A DNA stretch of 64,000 nt from Steroidobacteraceae bacterium (GTDB lineage Bacteria > Pseudomonadota > Gammaproteobacteria > Steroidobacterales > Steroidobacteraceae): positions 1-64,000 of the forward strand of contig JALORP010000005.1 of assembly GCA_025458865.1 (NCBI GenBank), given 5' to 3'. The translations under genes were made by a program, and so were the position numbers. The stretch's first letter is position 1. Each line of letters opens with the position of its first letter. Under the pieces are notes generated by a model that did not search any database, was not told where the DNA came from, and saw only the letters and a program-made list of their open reading frames with translations. Of this stretch, positions 63,161-64,000 are shown piece after piece.

Positions 63161-63928
63161 TTGGCGTGCCGCATCCACCGCGTCCCGATCCTCGTGGCGG
63201 CCGCTGCACTGGCCTTGCAGCTGCCGTCCACGGGACACGGCGAACCGACGCATGCCGAGGGACGCAGCGAGTACCGGGCGCCTCGCGCAGCAGTGGCGCC
63301 GGCCATCGATGGCGTGGCGGACGACCCGGCGTGGCAGTCGGCGCCCTGGCGGGAGCTGTCCCACCGCTGGCTCGGCCCGGAGTATTCCAAGGCCGACTTC
63401 CAGGGACGCTTCAAGGTCGTCTGGACCCCGGACCGCATCCACCTGCTGGTGGAGATCGTCGACGACGTCCTGATCGACAGGCATCGCGACCCGCTGGTGC
63501 GGTACTGGGACGACGACTGCCTCGAGATCTTCGTGGACGAGGACTTCTCCGGCGGCGACCACCAGTACAGCCACAACGCCTTCGCCTACCACCTGTCGCT
63601 GGACAACCGGGCCATCGACATCGGCACGGACCAGCGTCCGCGCGACTACTCGCACCACGTCGAGAGCCGCTGGAAGCAGTCCGCCGACAAGGTGACCTGG
63701 GAGCTGGCCATACTCATCTACAACGACGCCTACGTCGACGACGGCGCGGACAACCAGCCCGTCGTGCTGGCGCCCGGCAAGGTCATGGGCCTCATGGTCG
63801 CTTATTGCGACAACGACGGCAGCGACCTGCGCGAGAATTTCGTCGGATCCGAGTCGGTTCCACACGGCCCGACGGATCGCGGGTGGATCGATGCGGGCCT
63901 CTTCGGCGCGCTGGTGCTGGCAGATTGA
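63161..63928 (+). CDS. Exported CBM9-like carbohydrate-binding protein
   Basis: A 255-residue secreted protein with a signal peptide (about residues 1-28) and one domain resembling family 9 carbohydrate-binding modules (AIDGVADDPAW at the start, WDDDCLEIFVDEDFSGGD in the centre). CBM9 members bind the reducing ends of glucans and xylans. The start is TTG after a purine-rich GGGGGGAA. No catalytic domain is attached. The LacI-type operator upstream points to sugar regulation. Confidence 0.75.
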   Translation: MACRIHRVPILVAAAALALQLPSTGHGEPTHAEGRSEYRAPRAAVAPAIDGVADDPAWQSAPWRELSHRWLGPEYSKADFQGRFKVVWTPDRIHLLVEIVDDVLIDRHRDPLVRYWDDDCLEIFVDEDFSGGDHQYSHNAFAYHLSLDNRAIDIGTDQRPRDYSHHVESRWKQSADKVTWELAILIYNDAYVDDGADNQPVVLAPGKVMGLMVAYCDNDGSDLRENFVGSESVPHGPTDRGWIDAGLFGALVLAD

Positions 63929-63944
63929 ACAGGCGGTTTGCACC

Positions 63945-64000
63945 ATGAACACAGCCACGCGAATCTCCGGCACGACGGCACACGATGTGGCCGGGGAATT
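63945..64000 (+). CDS. Possible gene start running off the window
   Basis: An ATG (MNTATRISGTTAHDVAGE) opens a frame without stops to the right edge, 16 bp after the CBM9-like gene. Only 18 codons are visible, so this is a weak call. Confidence 0.3.
   Translation, partial: MNTATRISGTTAHDVAGE

Overview
The window is very GC-rich DNA from what looks like a purple, light-harvesting gammaproteobacterium. The gammaproteobacterial signal comes from dapF-DUF484-xerC-hslVU and from the ubiE-ubiJ-ubiB ubiquinone cluster. The phototrophic signal comes from a pucBA-pucC light-harvesting-2 (LH2) operon at 48.8-50.7 kb, whose two antenna genes (54 and 48 codons) are short but read cleanly. Most genes sit in tight operons with ATGA-type overlaps. 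No rRNA, tRNA, CRISPR array, transposase or phage gene was seen.

Layout. 1-5 kb: 5' end of rimO, an FmdB-like protein, dapF, DUF484, a frameshifted xerC, hslV, hslU. 4.9-9.1 kb (minus): leuC-leuD-type hydro-lyase, HMG-CoA lyase-type lyase and a family III CoA-transferase, readable as an operon for a branched C5 dicarboxylate. 9.2-13.1 kb (plus): DUF971, DUF454, ubiE, ubiJ, ubiB. 13.1-17.9 kb: two exported S9 peptidases. 17.9-27.9 kb (minus): a complete trpEGDCFBA operon with a leader peptide and attenuator, followed by a phospholipase-D lipoprotein, a DUF2007 protein and a thioesterase-like protein. 27.9-32.8 kb: sulfur-dioxygenase-like hydrolase, TauE/SafE permease, DUF885 lipoprotein, MATE exporter. 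32.8-41.4 kb (plus): thiolase, AMP nucleosidase, homogentisate dioxygenase and fumarylacetoacetate hydrolase, succinate-semialdehyde dehydrogenase, MFS exporter, VOC protein, SDR. 41.4-48.3 kb: hemN, a triple TonB-C protein, S46 peptidase, ExoD, 2OG oxygenase, methyltransferase. 48.3-51.8 kb (minus): def, pucC, pucA, pucB and an FG-repeat protein of unknown role. 52-55.3 kb (minus): fructosamine kinase-like protein, 5'-3' exonuclease, HNH endonuclease, EAL protein. 55.5-58.6 kb: pntAB. 58.8-64 kb: Tat-exported sulfatase, TetR regulator, aldo/keto reductase, SHOCT protein, CBM9-like protein.

The most unusual structure is a pair of nearly identical, inverted, imperfectly palindromic elements (272 and 294 bp) with 20-bp terminal inverted repeats. 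One lies between trpG and trpD. The other sits inside trpC and is read through in frame, adding about 91 residues to indole-3-glycerol-phosphate synthase. Other points of interest are a trp attenuator whose promoter would start transcription at or next to the leader ATG, a 51-bp-spaced direct repeat around the predicted puc promoter, a promoter-like motif shared by the HNH and EAL genes, several -10 boxes exactly 6 nt before ATG (possible leaderless mRNAs), and several clean palindromic operators.

The genes suggest a heterotroph living on peptides and amino acids (S9, S46 and DUF885 peptidases; tyrosine breakdown through homogentisate; GabD) with a light-harvesting supplement (LH2, hemN) and a transhydrogenase for NADPH balance. 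Reaction-centre and bacteriochlorophyll genes are not in this window.
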